Shown: positions 1 to 8,694, counted from the first letter of the stretch. The stretch: 64,000 bases of DNA from a bacterium (GCA_019423565.1 JAHZBE010000001.1:124001-188000); one strand, 5' to 3'. Program-made: numbers and translations. Notes: generated by a model not told the origin, from the letters alone.

Positions 1-934
1 CATATGCTAAGTATTTTTTGCTTACTAAATCAGCTAGCATAGATTTCAAATTATCATTATCATAAAAAGATGATATCTGTTGAATTGTTAATGGCATACC
101 ATCCATCCAATCAATACCAATTTCTTCAGCCCATTTCTTTTTTCTGCGTTCCAGTAAAAGTTTGTTTAATAAATTTATTTCATCTTTTGTAATTTTTCCT
201 TTTAATCCTAATTCCCAACTGTGAATATTATTTTTTCCACCGCGTTTATCTTTTATTGATTTTCCATATAATTCTTCTGGTTTATAATGGCTTAATAACG
301 CTTTGCTAAATTTAGAATTATTTGTAGGTTGGTTGTGTTCCATAATATCTTTAAATACTTTATTCTTTACATCAAAATTATCTAAATTTATTTTTTTATC
401 TAAAGTTCCAACAATATAAACTCTTTTTCTTGATTGCGCTACACCAAAATATTGCGAATCTAATAATTTCCAATTAACTTTGTATCCCAACTCTTTTAAT
501 ATTTTTAGAATTGTAGAAAAAGTTTGACCTATTTCATCATTTTTATTTTTTAAGTCATGTTTAATTAAACCTTCTACATTTTCAAGAATAAACCCATATG
601 GTTTTTTTTCTTTTAGGATTCTTGCTATTTCAAAAAACATTGTTCCTCTAGTATCAGCAAATCCTAAACCTTTACCAGCAGAACTAAATGATTGGCAAGG
701 AAATCCGCCTAACAAAAAGTCAAAATTTTCAATTTCTTTTTCATTTATTTTACAAATATCACCAACTAGATTTTTATGTTTAAAATTCGCTTTCAGTGCC
801 TTAAGTGCACTAGGTTTAATTTCGGAAGTTAAAACACATTCTGTTTCATAACCTAGTTCTTTAAACGCTTGTTCAAATGATAAACGAATTCCTCCTAAAC
901 CAGCAAACAAATCAATAAACTTTACTTTTTTCAT
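1..934 (-). CDS. C5-cytosine DNA methyltransferase (3'-truncated by window)
   Basis: About 310 N-terminal residues of a Dcm-type DNA (cytosine-5) methyltransferase; the gene runs off the window start. Seen in order: motif I for SAM binding (DLFAGLGGIRLSF, residues about 7-19), motif IV with the catalytic Cys (GGFPCQSFSSAGKG), motif VI (ENVEGL) and motif VIII (QSRKRVYIVG). The target-recognition region begins after that, and motifs IX-X lie outside. The ATG at 934 follows a clear AACCTCC (minus-strand GGAGGTT) ribosome site. It belongs to the outer mobile element, transcribed in the same direction as the relaxase. No restriction partner is recognised inside the window, so it may be a solitary anti-restriction methylase or half of a type II system. 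Confidence 0.93.
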   Translation of the reverse strand, partial: MKKVKFIDLFAGLGGIRLSFEQAFKELGYETECVLTSEIKPSALKALKANFKHKNLVGDICKINEKEIENFDFLLGGFPCQSFSSAGKGLGFADTRGTMFFEIARILKEKKPYGFILENVEGLIKHDLKNKNDEIGQTFSTILKILKELGYKVNWKLLDSQYFGVAQSRKRVYIVGTLDKKINLDNFDVKNKVFKDIMEHNQPTNNSKFSKALLSHYKPEELYGKSIKDKRGGKNNIHSWELGLKGKITKDEINLLNKLLLERRKKKWAEEIGIDWMDGMPLTIQQISSFYDNDNLKSMLADLVSKKYLAY

Positions 935-986
935 TTTTAACCTCCTAAATCTCACTAAGAATATTATAGCATATAAAATAATAATT

Positions 987-2342
987 TTATAACTCATAAT
1001 CATCTTTTTCTTTTATATTATTTTTGCTATTTAAAATGTCATCTAGGGTGTTATCATTTATAATTCTATTATTATGCATATCTTCTAATACTTCTAAATA
1101 AGATTCTTTTTTGCCATCTTTTTTAATCATTCTCTTAAATAAATTTACTAACTTCTTAAAGAATTCTTCTAATTGTTGTAATCTGTATTTAAGATTAAAA
1201 TTATCTTGTTTTAAATCACTAATTAATTCTTCTTGATTTTCTGTTTTAAAAGTGAGATTTTTAACTCGCAGTTCTAATGCTTTATTATTTTCGGTAAGTA
1301 CCTTAATTGCTTTTTTATCTTCTTTTATGGTTTGATTTAAACTATTAAGTGAAGAAGAAAGACCATTTATTTTTTTATATTCGTTATTAGTTTTATCAAT
1401 TTTATCAATATAATTTTCTAATATTTTTTTATCTTCGCTTGATAGAAGGTAAGTATCTTTTTTTAAGGAAGCTTTTTTAAGATTTAATATTTTATCTTTT
1501 ATATTGATTGTGTCTTTATCAAGTTCAATAGAATTATTATTAATGATTTCAAGATTCTTTTGATTTTTTTCAATCAAATCTTTAGTGTCTTGATAATTAA
1601 TCATATCAGATACATGAATATCTTTATTTCTACCTTTTAATTTTTTCTTTAGAGTAGCATCTAAATTATATTCTTTATTATATTCTTCAATACATAAAAT
1701 TCTCATTTTATCCTGTAATTCTTTTAGGGAATTTCTCGTAAAAACATCAGTTTTACCAACTTGAATAGACATACCAGTTTTACAATTGTATTTTATGGGT
1801 ACACCAACTATATGAAGGTGTGGAGAAGTTTCATCATAATGAATAATAGCACTACAGATTTTAAAATTTGGAAGTAATAGTTCTAAATCATCAACTTGTT
1901 TTATAAAAATATTGGTCATTTTATACTTATATGTTATTGATTTAGTATCACAGAATTTTTTATTTCCAAGTTCAATTATTATTTGTACTGCTAAATCACT
2001 TTTTGAATTATTACTAATTTTTTTGAAATAATCATCTATTTTTCTGTCATCTCTTGTTTGCTTATTGTTATATTCTAATCTTGCTTCTTCAAATTCATTT
2101 TTATAAAAATGCAGTACATCGTTATATAGTGAAGTAGTTCCTTTTATAACCACAATTTCATCTTGTCTATTATCATATTTTCTATAGTTATGTTTATCAG
2201 CTGTTGATAATTGTTTAGCATTTTGAATAGCATTATTACTCATAGAATTAGTTCCACTAACATTATTTTTTGATGTTAAACTTACACTATTTTTCTTGTT
2301 TTTATCACTTCCAATATGGAAAGAGTAAGAAAGTTCTTCCAT
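987..2342 (-). CDS. MobV-like (Mob_Pre family) relaxase of the outer element
   Basis: Protein of about 451 aa. It would nick and covalently hold DNA at an origin of transfer so that the element can be mobilised. Residues about 168-177 read HYDETSPHLH, the HxDExxPHxH metal-binding motif of MobV/Pre relaxases, followed by a hydrophobic strand (IVGVPI). The C-terminal half (about 260-440) is charged and predicted coiled coil. An upstream TTG-type start at 2411 is possible, but the ATG at 2342 has the better ribosome site (AAGGATGG, 7 nt away). The gene sits next to two hairpins (2399-2450) and an oriT-like site (2526-2570). The N-terminal 100 residues diverge from classical MobM, so family membership rests on the motif and context. 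Confidence 0.8.
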   Translation of the reverse strand: MEELSYSFHIGSDKNKKNSVSLTSKNNVSGTNSMSNNAIQNAKQLSTADKHNYRKYDNRQDEIVVIKGTTSLYNDVLHFYKNEFEEARLEYNNKQTRDDRKIDDYFKKISNNSKSDLAVQIIIELGNKKFCDTKSITYKYKMTNIFIKQVDDLELLLPNFKICSAIIHYDETSPHLHIVGVPIKYNCKTGMSIQVGKTDVFTRNSLKELQDKMRILCIEEYNKEYNLDATLKKKLKGRNKDIHVSDMINYQDTKDLIEKNQKNLEIINNNSIELDKDTINIKDKILNLKKASLKKDTYLLSSEDKKILENYIDKIDKTNNEYKKINGLSSSLNSLNQTIKEDKKAIKVLTENNKALELRVKNLTFKTENQEELISDLKQDNFNLKYRLQQLEEFFKKLVNLFKRMIKKDGKKESYLEVLEDMHNNRIINDNTLDDILNSKNNIKEKDDYEL

Positions 2343-2398
2343 TTTATCACCATCCTTTTTTAGGTATATTTTGTTTTGACATAATATATAACCCTCTA

Positions 2399-2450
2399 GG
2401 TATCTTGTCATACTAACAAGATACCAGTGGGCTAAGGTTTAACACCTTAG
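2399..2450. repeat. Two perfect hairpins upstream of the outer relaxase
   Basis: GGTATCTTGT at 2399-2408 pairs with ACAAGATACC at 2416-2425 (10 bp, 7-nt loop). CTAAGGT at 2432-2438 pairs with ACCTTAG at 2444-2450 (7 bp, 5-nt loop). Neither is followed by a T-run on the minus strand, so they do not look like terminators. They lie 57-108 nt upstream of the relaxase start and 76 nt from the oriT-like core. In MobV systems the relaxase often binds hairpins there and represses its own gene; that role is inference here. Confidence 0.65.
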
Positions 2451-2525
2451 AATCTGTTTGCTTTATTTCGTAATATTTCAAAACTTTGTAATGAAATAAA
2501 ACTACATAAAGAATTGATATAAAAT

Positions 2526-2570
2526 ACTATCGCCACTTTCATTGAACAAGTTCAACAAAACGTGCCACGT
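2526..2570 (-). other. oriT-like site of the outer element
   Basis: Minus-strand block GCACGTTTTGT, then a 6-bp hairpin (TTGAAC/GTTCAA, 2542-2555), then TGAAAGTGGCGATAGT. The same block, with a hairpin of different sequence, recurs at 8592-8635 in the inner element. A conserved single-stranded flank next to a covarying hairpin is the usual layout of a relaxase nic region. It lies between the relaxase gene and the recombinase fragment. No nic site has been demonstrated; the assignment is inference. Confidence 0.5.
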
Positions 2571-2573
2571 ATT

Positions 2574-4021
2574 TTATTTTTTTATTAATTCAATTTTAAT
2601 CGGTTTACTAGGAACATCTTTTAAATCCCTTAAAGGTGTAAAAGATGCTTCGGTAGGAATGTAGTTAAATAATTTATCTAACTCATCTTTATCTTTAGTT
2701 ACAACAATGTTATCTTCCTTGATATATATAATTCCAAATCTATATTCTTCCATTTTTACTTCTGGATCTTTTTTATAATAATCTTCTAATGGAAATACTC
2801 TTACAATAGCAGAATTATCTTTTATAAAATTAAAAAAGAAAACTTGATTTTTAACATAGTATGTTGCTTCAGTATAAGATACGTTGTAGAAATTTTTAAG
2901 TCTCATAACAATTTCTCCAACTTCTTCTTCAGGTAAGTAATTACTAAACCTTAATTCTCCAACAACATTTCCAAATACAGCAGGAGTTGGTCTATCAATA
3001 TAACCTTTATCATATAGTTCGTTGCATGGTTTTGCAATTGATTCTCTAAAGTTGATATTTTTAACAAAACATTCTTTTCCAATTAATTCAAGTTCAATAG
3101 TATCTACATAATTCATAACTAAAGTTGCTTTTTCTTCACGAGTTCTTTTATTCCAAGTTTTAATTCTTTCTTGATATTCTTCGGGGTGAAGCTTACTATT
3201 TATAAATGCGATATCACGAGATATCAATATGTCTTTTGCTGAATAATTAAATACTTCAAATTTATCAGCTGTATTTATTTTTTCTTCTAGTGATTTAATT
3301 GTATCTTCAATTATTTTTGCCTTTGCTTTATAATCATCAAGAGTAAATGCACCATCTACGTAAGCAAGCTTAGCTCTTTCTAATCTTTGCTTTTGCGTAT
3401 TAATTTCCTTATATATTTTGTCTCTTGGTTCATCAAAATTTTTAATTATCATTGGAACAAAGAACTGATTAACAATTGAGTCATACTCGGTTAGTTGATC
3501 AACAACTTCTTTAAAACCTCTTTCAATTTCTGATTCTTTTATATTTAATTTACAATCCCTACAATAATAATAGAAATATTCATTACCTTTTTTCTTGCAT
3601 GCTTTTCCACCTAAAATTCTTCCACATTTAGGGCATAGACATTTTTGTAAAAATATATAAGTCAAAGTTCTAGAATATGCTCTTGAGTTATTTCTTTTTT
3701 GATGTTGACATTCTTCCCATAATTCTTTACTAATAATTGGTTCAACAACGTTTTCATAATATGTAGGATTTTTAGTTCTTTTCCCATGAATGAAATCTCC
3801 TTTATATATTTCATTTTCAATAATATGTAAAATTGTATTATCTCTCCAATTTTCTTTACCTAGAACTTTTTCTTCTTTAAATAAATTAGCAATTTTTTGA
3901 TATGATAATACATTATGATACAAATTAAAAGTTCTAATAACAATATCTTTAGTTGATTCATCAGGAACAAGTATTTTATCTACATGTTTATAACCAATTG
4001 GTGCTTGATGTGGAATGTGTC
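2574..4021 (-). pseudogene. Large serine recombinase of the outer element, C-terminal part (gene split by insertion)
   Basis: About 480 codons encoding the DNA-binding part of a large serine recombinase: recombinase domain (from GRHIPHQAPIGYK through ILHIIENEIYKG), zinc ribbon (CPKCGR and YCRDCK), coiled coil, and a 200-residue C-terminal region. The catalytic resolvase domain is missing. The frame is open up to 4023-4025 (TAA), exactly beside the shared core at 4017-4021. The missing N-terminus is at 13173-13643 on the same strand. Joining at the shared GTGTC gives the continuous sequence KQGH-IPHQAPIGYK without a frameshift. A TTG at 3923 could start a fragment of 449 aa, but it has no good ribosome site. 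The gene is interrupted rather than decayed: no other stop or frameshift is seen. Confidence 0.93.
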
Positions 4022-4046
4022 TACCTTAGACATAATGACACCAACT
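3998..4046. other. attL of the inner element (core GTGTC at 4017-4021)
   Basis: Junction between the outer recombinase gene (left) and the inner element (right). Left of the core the minus strand encodes GRHIPHQAPIGYK of the outer LSR; right of it that frame stops at once. The element half ends with CACCAACT (4039-4046), which is the reverse complement of AGTTGGTG at 13147-13154 near the other end. Core and surrounding GGAAYGTGTCY are shared with the right junction at 13168-13178. Confidence 0.85.
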
Positions 4047-4169
4047 AAAAAAGTGTTAGATTTAATACACTTTAAAGGGATTATTAACAATACAGTTTTT
4101 AATCTAAATTCAAAGCACTTTAATAAAAGTGATATAGGTTTTGATATTTATGTATCTGTTTTAAAATAA
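4017..4169 (+). other. Detached 3' end of the inner recombinase gene
   Basis: From the GTG of the shared core, a frame of 50 sense codons runs to TAA at 4167-4169 (begins VSTLDIMTPTKK, ends DIYVSVLK). It is in exactly the frame of the inner LSR at 13173. In a circular form the LSR would read straight into it, giving 612 aa. Base use is like the neighbouring genes, and a 50-codon open frame is uncommon in DNA this A+T-rich. In the integrated state it has no ribosome site; the ATG at 3984 lies in target DNA and lacks one too, so the tail is probably untranslated here. Confidence 0.75.
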
Positions 4170-4256
4170 AAAATAATTACTTCGTTCAAATAGATATTTA
4201 AATAAAACCTTAAAATAGTAAATAAGTATTATTAAATTTATAGATTAGCAGTTTTT

Positions 4257-4281
4257 AAGATATGTTTTAACGACATATCTT
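4257..4281 (+). promoter_or_regulatory. Hairpin upstream of inner mobV
   Basis: AAGATATGT (4257-4265) pairs perfectly with ACATATCTT (4273-4281) around a 7-nt loop and is followed by TTT. It lies 37 nt before the mobV start. It could be a weak terminator for leftward-element transcripts, a relaxase-binding hairpin, or an autoregulation site; the sequence alone does not decide. Confidence 0.5.
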
Positions 4282-4317
4282 TTTAAATTGCTTAAAAATG
4301 AAAGGAGAAACGATATT

Positions 4318-5619
4318 ATGAATTTAAATTATGCAATATTTAGAAGTCAACCAATAATGACTACTCACGATCTAGCACAAATAGGTTCTCATAATCAGAG
4401 AGAAAAACAGGCATATAACTCTAATCCTGATATTAAAGTTGAAGATAGTTTTAAAAATATAGAATTAGTACCTTTAAATAGCAAATATGTTAAAGGATTT
4501 AAAGAAATAACTAAAGAATATGAAAAACAACACAATGAAAAGCAAAAAACCGAAAGAAAAGAAAGACAAAGAAGTTATACTCAAATGCTTAATCAATCTA
4601 GAAATTGTGTAGCAGATGAATTATTATTTACAGCATCTCCAAAGTTCTTTGAAAATATGAGTAATGAAGATTTAATGAAATGGGCTAATTCTTGTATGGA
4701 ATTTGTTTATGAAGATTTAGGTTATAAAAAAGAACAAGTTTTACACTCTACAATCCATCTAGATGAAAAAACGCCACATATTCATTGTGTAGTTGTACCA
4801 CTAGTTAAGAAGTTTGATAAAAGGACTAATACTGAAAGATATACTATTTCTAAAAAACAATTTATTAAAGATAAAATCCATTTATCACAACTACAAGACA
4901 AATATCATGCAAGACTTACTGAAAAAGGATTTGATTTAGAAAGAGGTATTAAAGGTAGTGATGCAGAGCATTTAAAAACAAAAGAATTAAAGAAGGCAAC
5001 TAAATATTATGAAAATAAAGTTGAAGTTATTAACAAAAGTTTAGATAAAGCAATTAGTGATTTAGATGATAAAATGCAATCTAATAAAAATCCTATATTT
5101 GATAAGGAATATGTAAAAGTTAAAAGAGAAACCTTTGATTCAATGAACAACGTAATTAAAGAAACAAAAAAAGCAATAGAATTTCAACCTAAATTAGAGC
5201 AATTATTTAATGAAGTTAATAACTTTACTAAAAGTCATCAAACATTAGAAAAGGAAAATAGCAATCTTAAACGTGAAGTTAAATCTCTTACTACAAGAAA
5301 TCAAAATTTATCAGCTGAAAACAATAAATTAAGAAACTATATTGATGCTATATTAGAAGCAATAAAGAAATTCTTTAGAAAAATATTACAATTTGGTAAT
5401 GAATATTCAAAAGAAGAAACAACTAATGAAGTTAAGGATTATTATGATAATAATGATTTTGATATGAATGATGTAATTAAAATATCAAGAGGAACAACTA
5501 AACAAGATGAATTATTTGATTATGTTGATGCACCAGATTATTTAAAAACAAGAGTTAAAGATTATGATGATTATGACAAAGACTATGATAAATCTGATGG
5601 ATTTGATATGAGTAGATAA
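4318..5619 (+). CDS. MobV (Mob_Pre family) relaxase of the inner element
   Basis: Protein of 433 aa that would nick DNA at the element's oriT for mobilisation by a helper conjugation system. The N-terminus (MNLNYAIFRSQPIMT, then a HNQREK motif) matches the start of plasmid MobV/Pre proteins. Residues 147-156 read HLDEKTPHIH, the HxDExxPHxH metal site. Residues about 220-370 are coiled coil, and the C-terminal 60 residues are rich in Asp and Tyr (repeated DYD), unusual in this family and perhaps disordered. ATG 4318 was chosen over 4288 because AAAGGAG lies 10 nt upstream. It is the first gene inside the left end of the element. Confidence 0.93.
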   Translation: MNLNYAIFRSQPIMTTHDLAQIGSHNQREKQAYNSNPDIKVEDSFKNIELVPLNSKYVKGFKEITKEYEKQHNEKQKTERKERQRSYTQMLNQSRNCVADELLFTASPKFFENMSNEDLMKWANSCMEFVYEDLGYKKEQVLHSTIHLDEKTPHIHCVVVPLVKKFDKRTNTERYTISKKQFIKDKIHLSQLQDKYHARLTEKGFDLERGIKGSDAEHLKTKELKKATKYYENKVEVINKSLDKAISDLDDKMQSNKNPIFDKEYVKVKRETFDSMNNVIKETKKAIEFQPKLEQLFNEVNNFTKSHQTLEKENSNLKREVKSLTTRNQNLSAENNKLRNYIDAILEAIKKFFRKILQFGNEYSKEETTNEVKDYYDNNDFDMNDVIKISRGTTKQDELFDYVDAPDYLKTRVKDYDDYDKDYDKSDGFDMSR

Positions 5620-5682
5620 AAATAATAATAATACTCTTGATTTTTTTAATTGTTAGAGTGATAAATAAAAAGACAAGAAAAT

Positions 5683-5738
5683 GAGATTAAACACTATTTA
5701 ACCGATTATATTGGGGTTTTAAGGTAAAGTTTAATCTC
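5683..5738 (+). ncRNA. Long-range hairpin, possible structured leader
   Basis: GAGATTAAAC (5683-5692) is the exact reverse complement of GTTTAATCTC (5729-5738). Inside, TTAACC and GGGGTT can pair as well. The 56-nt structure sits in the 176-nt gap between mobV and the next gene and is not followed by a T-run. It may be a structured 5' leader for the gene at 5796 or a protein-binding site; it is not recognised as any known riboswitch. Confidence 0.4.
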
Positions 5739-5795
5739 TTATCTGTTCTTTAAAATGAAGTGCCTTAAACGGCAAATTAGAAAGGTGGTAGTTTT

Positions 5796-6188
5796 ATGCT
5801 ATTAGATAGTAATACAGAAAGGGTTATGAATTTAGTTGATATGGTTAATGATTTAAAAGGTATTGATAGAATAAGATTGGCAATACATCTACTTGAAGAA
5901 CATTATTTTTCTACTAAATATAGTGAAAGTTTTATTAAATTACTAAAAGAAGTGTTAGAAATATTAGATCCTAATTCTAAAAAAGTAATAACTAACTTTG
6001 CTAAATATAAAAATTTATTATTTATTTCAGCAAAGTATATGGAATTATCATTATGCGAAAAGAAAAAATTTTCAGTAGAAATGTTGTTTAATATTTTTCA
6101 ATATGATTTTAAAAATGAAGAAATTAACAATAAAATTAATCAAGAACTAAATGTATATGATTATTGTTATTCGTTAAATGTATTATAA
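5796..6188 (+). CDS. Hypothetical protein, inner element
   Basis: 130 aa, not recognised. Mostly helical by composition, with no membrane segment, signal peptide or clear motif; two cysteines near the C-terminal half. The start is supported by AAAGGTGG 8 nt upstream. It lies alone between a structured gap and a bidirectional terminator and faces the ClpX-like operon convergently. Position beside mobV suggests a cargo or transfer-accessory gene, but nothing in the sequence shows a function. Confidence 0.7.
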   Translation: MLLDSNTERVMNLVDMVNDLKGIDRIRLAIHLLEEHYFSTKYSESFIKLLKEVLEILDPNSKKVITNFAKYKNLLFISAKYMELSLCEKKKFSVEMLFNIFQYDFKNEEINNKINQELNVYDYCYSLNVL

Positions 6189-6228
6189 AAGCGAGAGTAT
6201 GTTTTTTTAAACACATCCTCGCTTTTTT
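6189..6228. terminator. Bidirectional terminator
   Basis: AAGCGAG (6189-6195) pairs with CTCGCTT (6218-6224), extended inside by imperfect ATGT/ACAT pairing, with T-runs on the right and in the loop. It separates the convergent genes ending at 6188 and 6239. Confidence 0.8.
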
Positions 6229-6238
6229 GTTTGCTTTT

Positions 6239-6595
6239 TTATTGATAATCACTTAGTAAAGGAAATTCAGCATAGTTTTGAAGATAAGCATTTATTCCAT
6301 CAACTAAATTTATATAATTATTTCTACCTTCTTCAATATTGCTATTTTTTAATACTTCTAAATAATCTTTATAAACTATTATTACTATTTCCTTATTATC
6401 ACTATTAACTAGCATAATATTATATAATCTATTAAGTTCATCATTAATAGTTTTGTAATCAGAAATTTTACCCTCAAGCATTGCAGCTTCTCTTGCTTTT
6501 TCAAGACTAATTTGTGAATATTTATTAACTATTTCATTTGCAACAAGATTAATTCTATCATCTTCTAATAAATTACCATTATATTCAAAATCCAT
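6239..6595 (-). CDS. Hypothetical partner of the ClpX-like ATPase
   Basis: 118 aa, acidic, mostly helical, no recognised domain, no signal peptide or membrane segment. It starts 1 nt after the TAG of the ATPase gene (the ribosome site GGAAGAGG is inside the ATPase 3' end), so the two are translationally coupled and probably act together. By analogy with other element-borne AAA+ genes it could be an adaptor or substrate of the ATPase; that is inference only. Confidence 0.72.
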   Translation of the reverse strand: MDFEYNGNLLEDDRINLVANEIVNKYSQISLEKAREAAMLEGKISDYKTINDELNRLYNIMLVNSDNKEIVIIVYKDYLEVLKNSNIEEGRNNYINLVDGINAYLQNYAEFPLLSDYQ

Positions 6596-6596
6596 A

Positions 6597-8279
6597 CTAT
6601 CCTCTTCCTTTTCTATTCATTGTTTGACCATTTGCTTTAATTACTGTTTCAGAATCTAAATGAATTGTATTGTCTGTTCCTCGTAAGACTTCTCTAATAA
6701 ATGGAGTTCTAATATTATTCATAACTGTTTGCAAACTTCTAGCACCAGTATTTAATTCATATGCTTGTTCAGCAATTAAACCATAAACTTTTTCATCAAT
6801 TACTAATTGTTTTCCTCGTGCTTCTATCCATTTCTTAAATCCTATTAATGGACTAATAGTAGATTCTCTTAATATTTTTTCTAATGACTCTTTACTATAA
6901 TCATCAGTATGTAAATATGTATTAAATCTACCTACAAGTTCTCGTTCTAGACCAATGCTCATTAAGTCTTGTGGGGTAATACTGTAAGTTTGTTCTTCAG
7001 AAGATTGACTAGTTTGACCAAATCCAATGGTTTGTCTTGTTTCAGTTTTCTTTGAACGCAAATCTGTTAATGCTCCAAGACATACAAAAGTTAATTTTGA
7101 TGTATCAAATTCAATTTCATTCATATCAAATATACTATTACCAACACGAATATTATATTTTCCACCACCTAGAAAATCTAATAATTGTTGCTGAACTGCT
7201 TTCTTCATTTCTAATCCACCACTTCTAGAATAAGCAATTTTATCAAATTCATCAAATACTATAATTCCTCTTTGGGCTTTTTCTAAATCGCCATCTGCTT
7301 TTCTATAAAGTTCTTTTAATACATCTGTAATATCTCCACCAACATAACCAGTAGAAGAATAATTTGTTACAGAAGATGATGTAAAAGGAATTCCTAGTTT
7401 TTCAGTAATTTCTCTTGTAATTGCTGTTTTTCCAGTCCCTGTTGGACCATCTATAAATATAATTGATCTTTGACCATCAGGTATATCTTCCATTTCAGCT
7501 AACTGTTGATTATTAACTATATTATAAAATAATCCTTCAGCAGCAATTTCTTGACCAATAAATTTCTTTTGAATTTCATCAAGTAATTGCCATACACTAT
7601 CATCAAATTTTAATGCTTTTTGTTGCTTTTGAGTTTGTATTAATGGTTTTGGATTACCTTTTTTCAATGGTGAAGTTGCAAATAATGATGACCCTAATCC
7701 GAGATTATTCCCTTTAGGTGAATTTTTCTTACTAACACTACCATCCATAAGAGTATAATTATCTAACGCACTAAATATAGGATGTTCATTAAATCCTAAA
7801 AAACTCCTTGGTACATCATATTTTTTTGCAAAATAATCAAGAATATTTGAACCACTTAAACTTACGAATTGTAATGCATTTACTATAACTTCAGGTGTTA
7901 CAAAATTGATTGTATTATCCCAATTTTTTTTCTTGAGAATAGTTACTAAATCTAATTTTATATTTTTGTCAAAAAATTCTTCATATTTTTCTTTTTCTAT
8001 TGGTGTTATATCACTTTCCTTAATACCTATAAAATCAAATAGATTATCTAATTTAATGTCATCGTATTGAGAAAATATTTCTTTCAAATTTCCATCGACT
8101 AATAATCCAGCAATAAAAAGTGCCAATACTTTCTTATCTAATTTAGTAAATTCATAATTTTTTGTATTAATTAAATCTTTAACAGTTCTATTTATACTTT
8201 TATCTTTAATTATTGAATATATATCCATTGTTTTGTTAAGAAATAATTGAGTTTCTTCGCTTAAATCACTATAATTCAT
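6597..8279 (-). CDS. ClpX-like AAA+ ATPase with unusual N-terminal domain
   Basis: 560 aa. The C-terminal 340 residues are a ClpX-type AAA+ module: Walker A GPTGTGKT (278-285), pore loop GYVG (311-314), Walker B IIVFDEFDKIA, an IGFG loop (418-421) at the position where ClpX carries its ClpP-docking IGF, and the sensor-2 motif GARSLQ. The zinc-binding N-domain of host ClpX is absent; instead there are about 250 residues, part of which (around 45-95, hydrophobic-helix LALFIAGLL type) loosely resemble Clp N-terminal repeats. It may therefore be an unfoldase that works with host ClpP on a substrate specific to the element. The gene is the first of a two-gene minus-strand unit; ATG follows GGAGGTTTAGAAT. 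Known ClpX is about 420 aa, so this is a longer variant. Confidence 0.88.
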   Translation of the reverse strand: MNYSDLSEETQLFLNKTMDIYSIIKDKSINRTVKDLINTKNYEFTKLDKKVLALFIAGLLVDGNLKEIFSQYDDIKLDNLFDFIGIKESDITPIEKEKYEEFFDKNIKLDLVTILKKKNWDNTINFVTPEVIVNALQFVSLSGSNILDYFAKKYDVPRSFLGFNEHPIFSALDNYTLMDGSVSKKNSPKGNNLGLGSSLFATSPLKKGNPKPLIQTQKQQKALKFDDSVWQLLDEIQKKFIGQEIAAEGLFYNIVNNQQLAEMEDIPDGQRSIIFIDGPTGTGKTAITREITEKLGIPFTSSSVTNYSSTGYVGGDITDVLKELYRKADGDLEKAQRGIIVFDEFDKIAYSRSGGLEMKKAVQQQLLDFLGGGKYNIRVGNSIFDMNEIEFDTSKLTFVCLGALTDLRSKKTETRQTIGFGQTSQSSEEQTYSITPQDLMSIGLERELVGRFNTYLHTDDYSKESLEKILRESTISPLIGFKKWIEARGKQLVIDEKVYGLIAEQAYELNTGARSLQTVMNNIRTPFIREVLRGTDNTIHLDSETVIKANGQTMNRKGRG

Positions 8280-8419
8280 ATTCTAAACCTCCATATACAA
8301 TAAAATTATACCAAAAATTAGAGAATTTGTATATTCATTTGACACTTTTCCTATTAAAAATTAGTGTATTAATAATTGTAGAATATAGATTATTTGAAAA
8401 TGTTAATTATTCTATAAAA

Positions 8420-8502
8420 CTTATCTGTATATCCAGATAAGTAACACACTACCAAGATGGACAAGCCATCTAGGAGTGTGCAAAGGGATTTTACCCCTTT
8501 TG
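8420..8502. repeat. Cluster of three hairpins near the inner oriT-like site
   Basis: CTTATCTG/CAGATAAG (8420-8441, perfect 8 bp); a two-step stem CACACT and AGATGG pairing with CCATCT and AGTGTG (8445-8480); and AAAGGG with CCCTTT (8482-8499). The cluster stands in a 424-bp gene-free stretch (8280-8703), 110 nt from the oriT-like core. The outer element has the same arrangement of hairpins before its oriT-like core. Probably part of the transfer origin or a relaxosome-binding region. Confidence 0.55.
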
Positions 8503-8591
8503 AAACCCCATTAAGCAACATTATTACAAACTAACGTAAGTAATAAGTTGCCTTTTTTATTTGTCATACGACTTCATAAAAAAATGAAAAA

Positions 8592-8635
8592 ACTATCCCC
8601 ACTTTCATCAGCATAGCTGACAAAACGTGCGTCGT
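8592..8635 (-). other. oriT-like site of the inner element
   Basis: Minus-strand block GCACGTTTTGT, a 5-bp hairpin (TCAGC/GCTGA, 8608-8620), then TGAAAGTGGGGATAGT. Flanks match the outer site at 2526-2570 almost base for base, while the hairpin stem sequence is different yet still pairs. It lies 3 kb from the inner mobV gene, in the gap between the ClpX-like ATPase and the membrane protein gene. Confidence 0.5.
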
Positions 8636-8644
8636 TTTTCCAAT

Positions 8645-8694
8645 AAAAAATAGTCTAATTGCTAATCTCACGAAAAGCAAAAAGACTATTTTTT
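8645..8694 (-). terminator. Terminator of the XRE/membrane protein operon
   Basis: AAAAATAGTCT and AGACTATTTTTT form a 12-bp stem around an inner 26-nt region; on the minus strand it follows the stop at 8704 and ends in a T-run. Confidence 0.75.

Noticed and set aside
3984..4169. Plus-strand 61-aa ORF as an independent gene
   Set aside because: Its first 11 codons lie in outer-element DNA, without ribosome site; the rest is the detached tail of the inner recombinase.
6597..8279. Host clpX
   Set aside because: It lies inside the inner element, lacks the zinc-binding domain and has a long different N-terminus.
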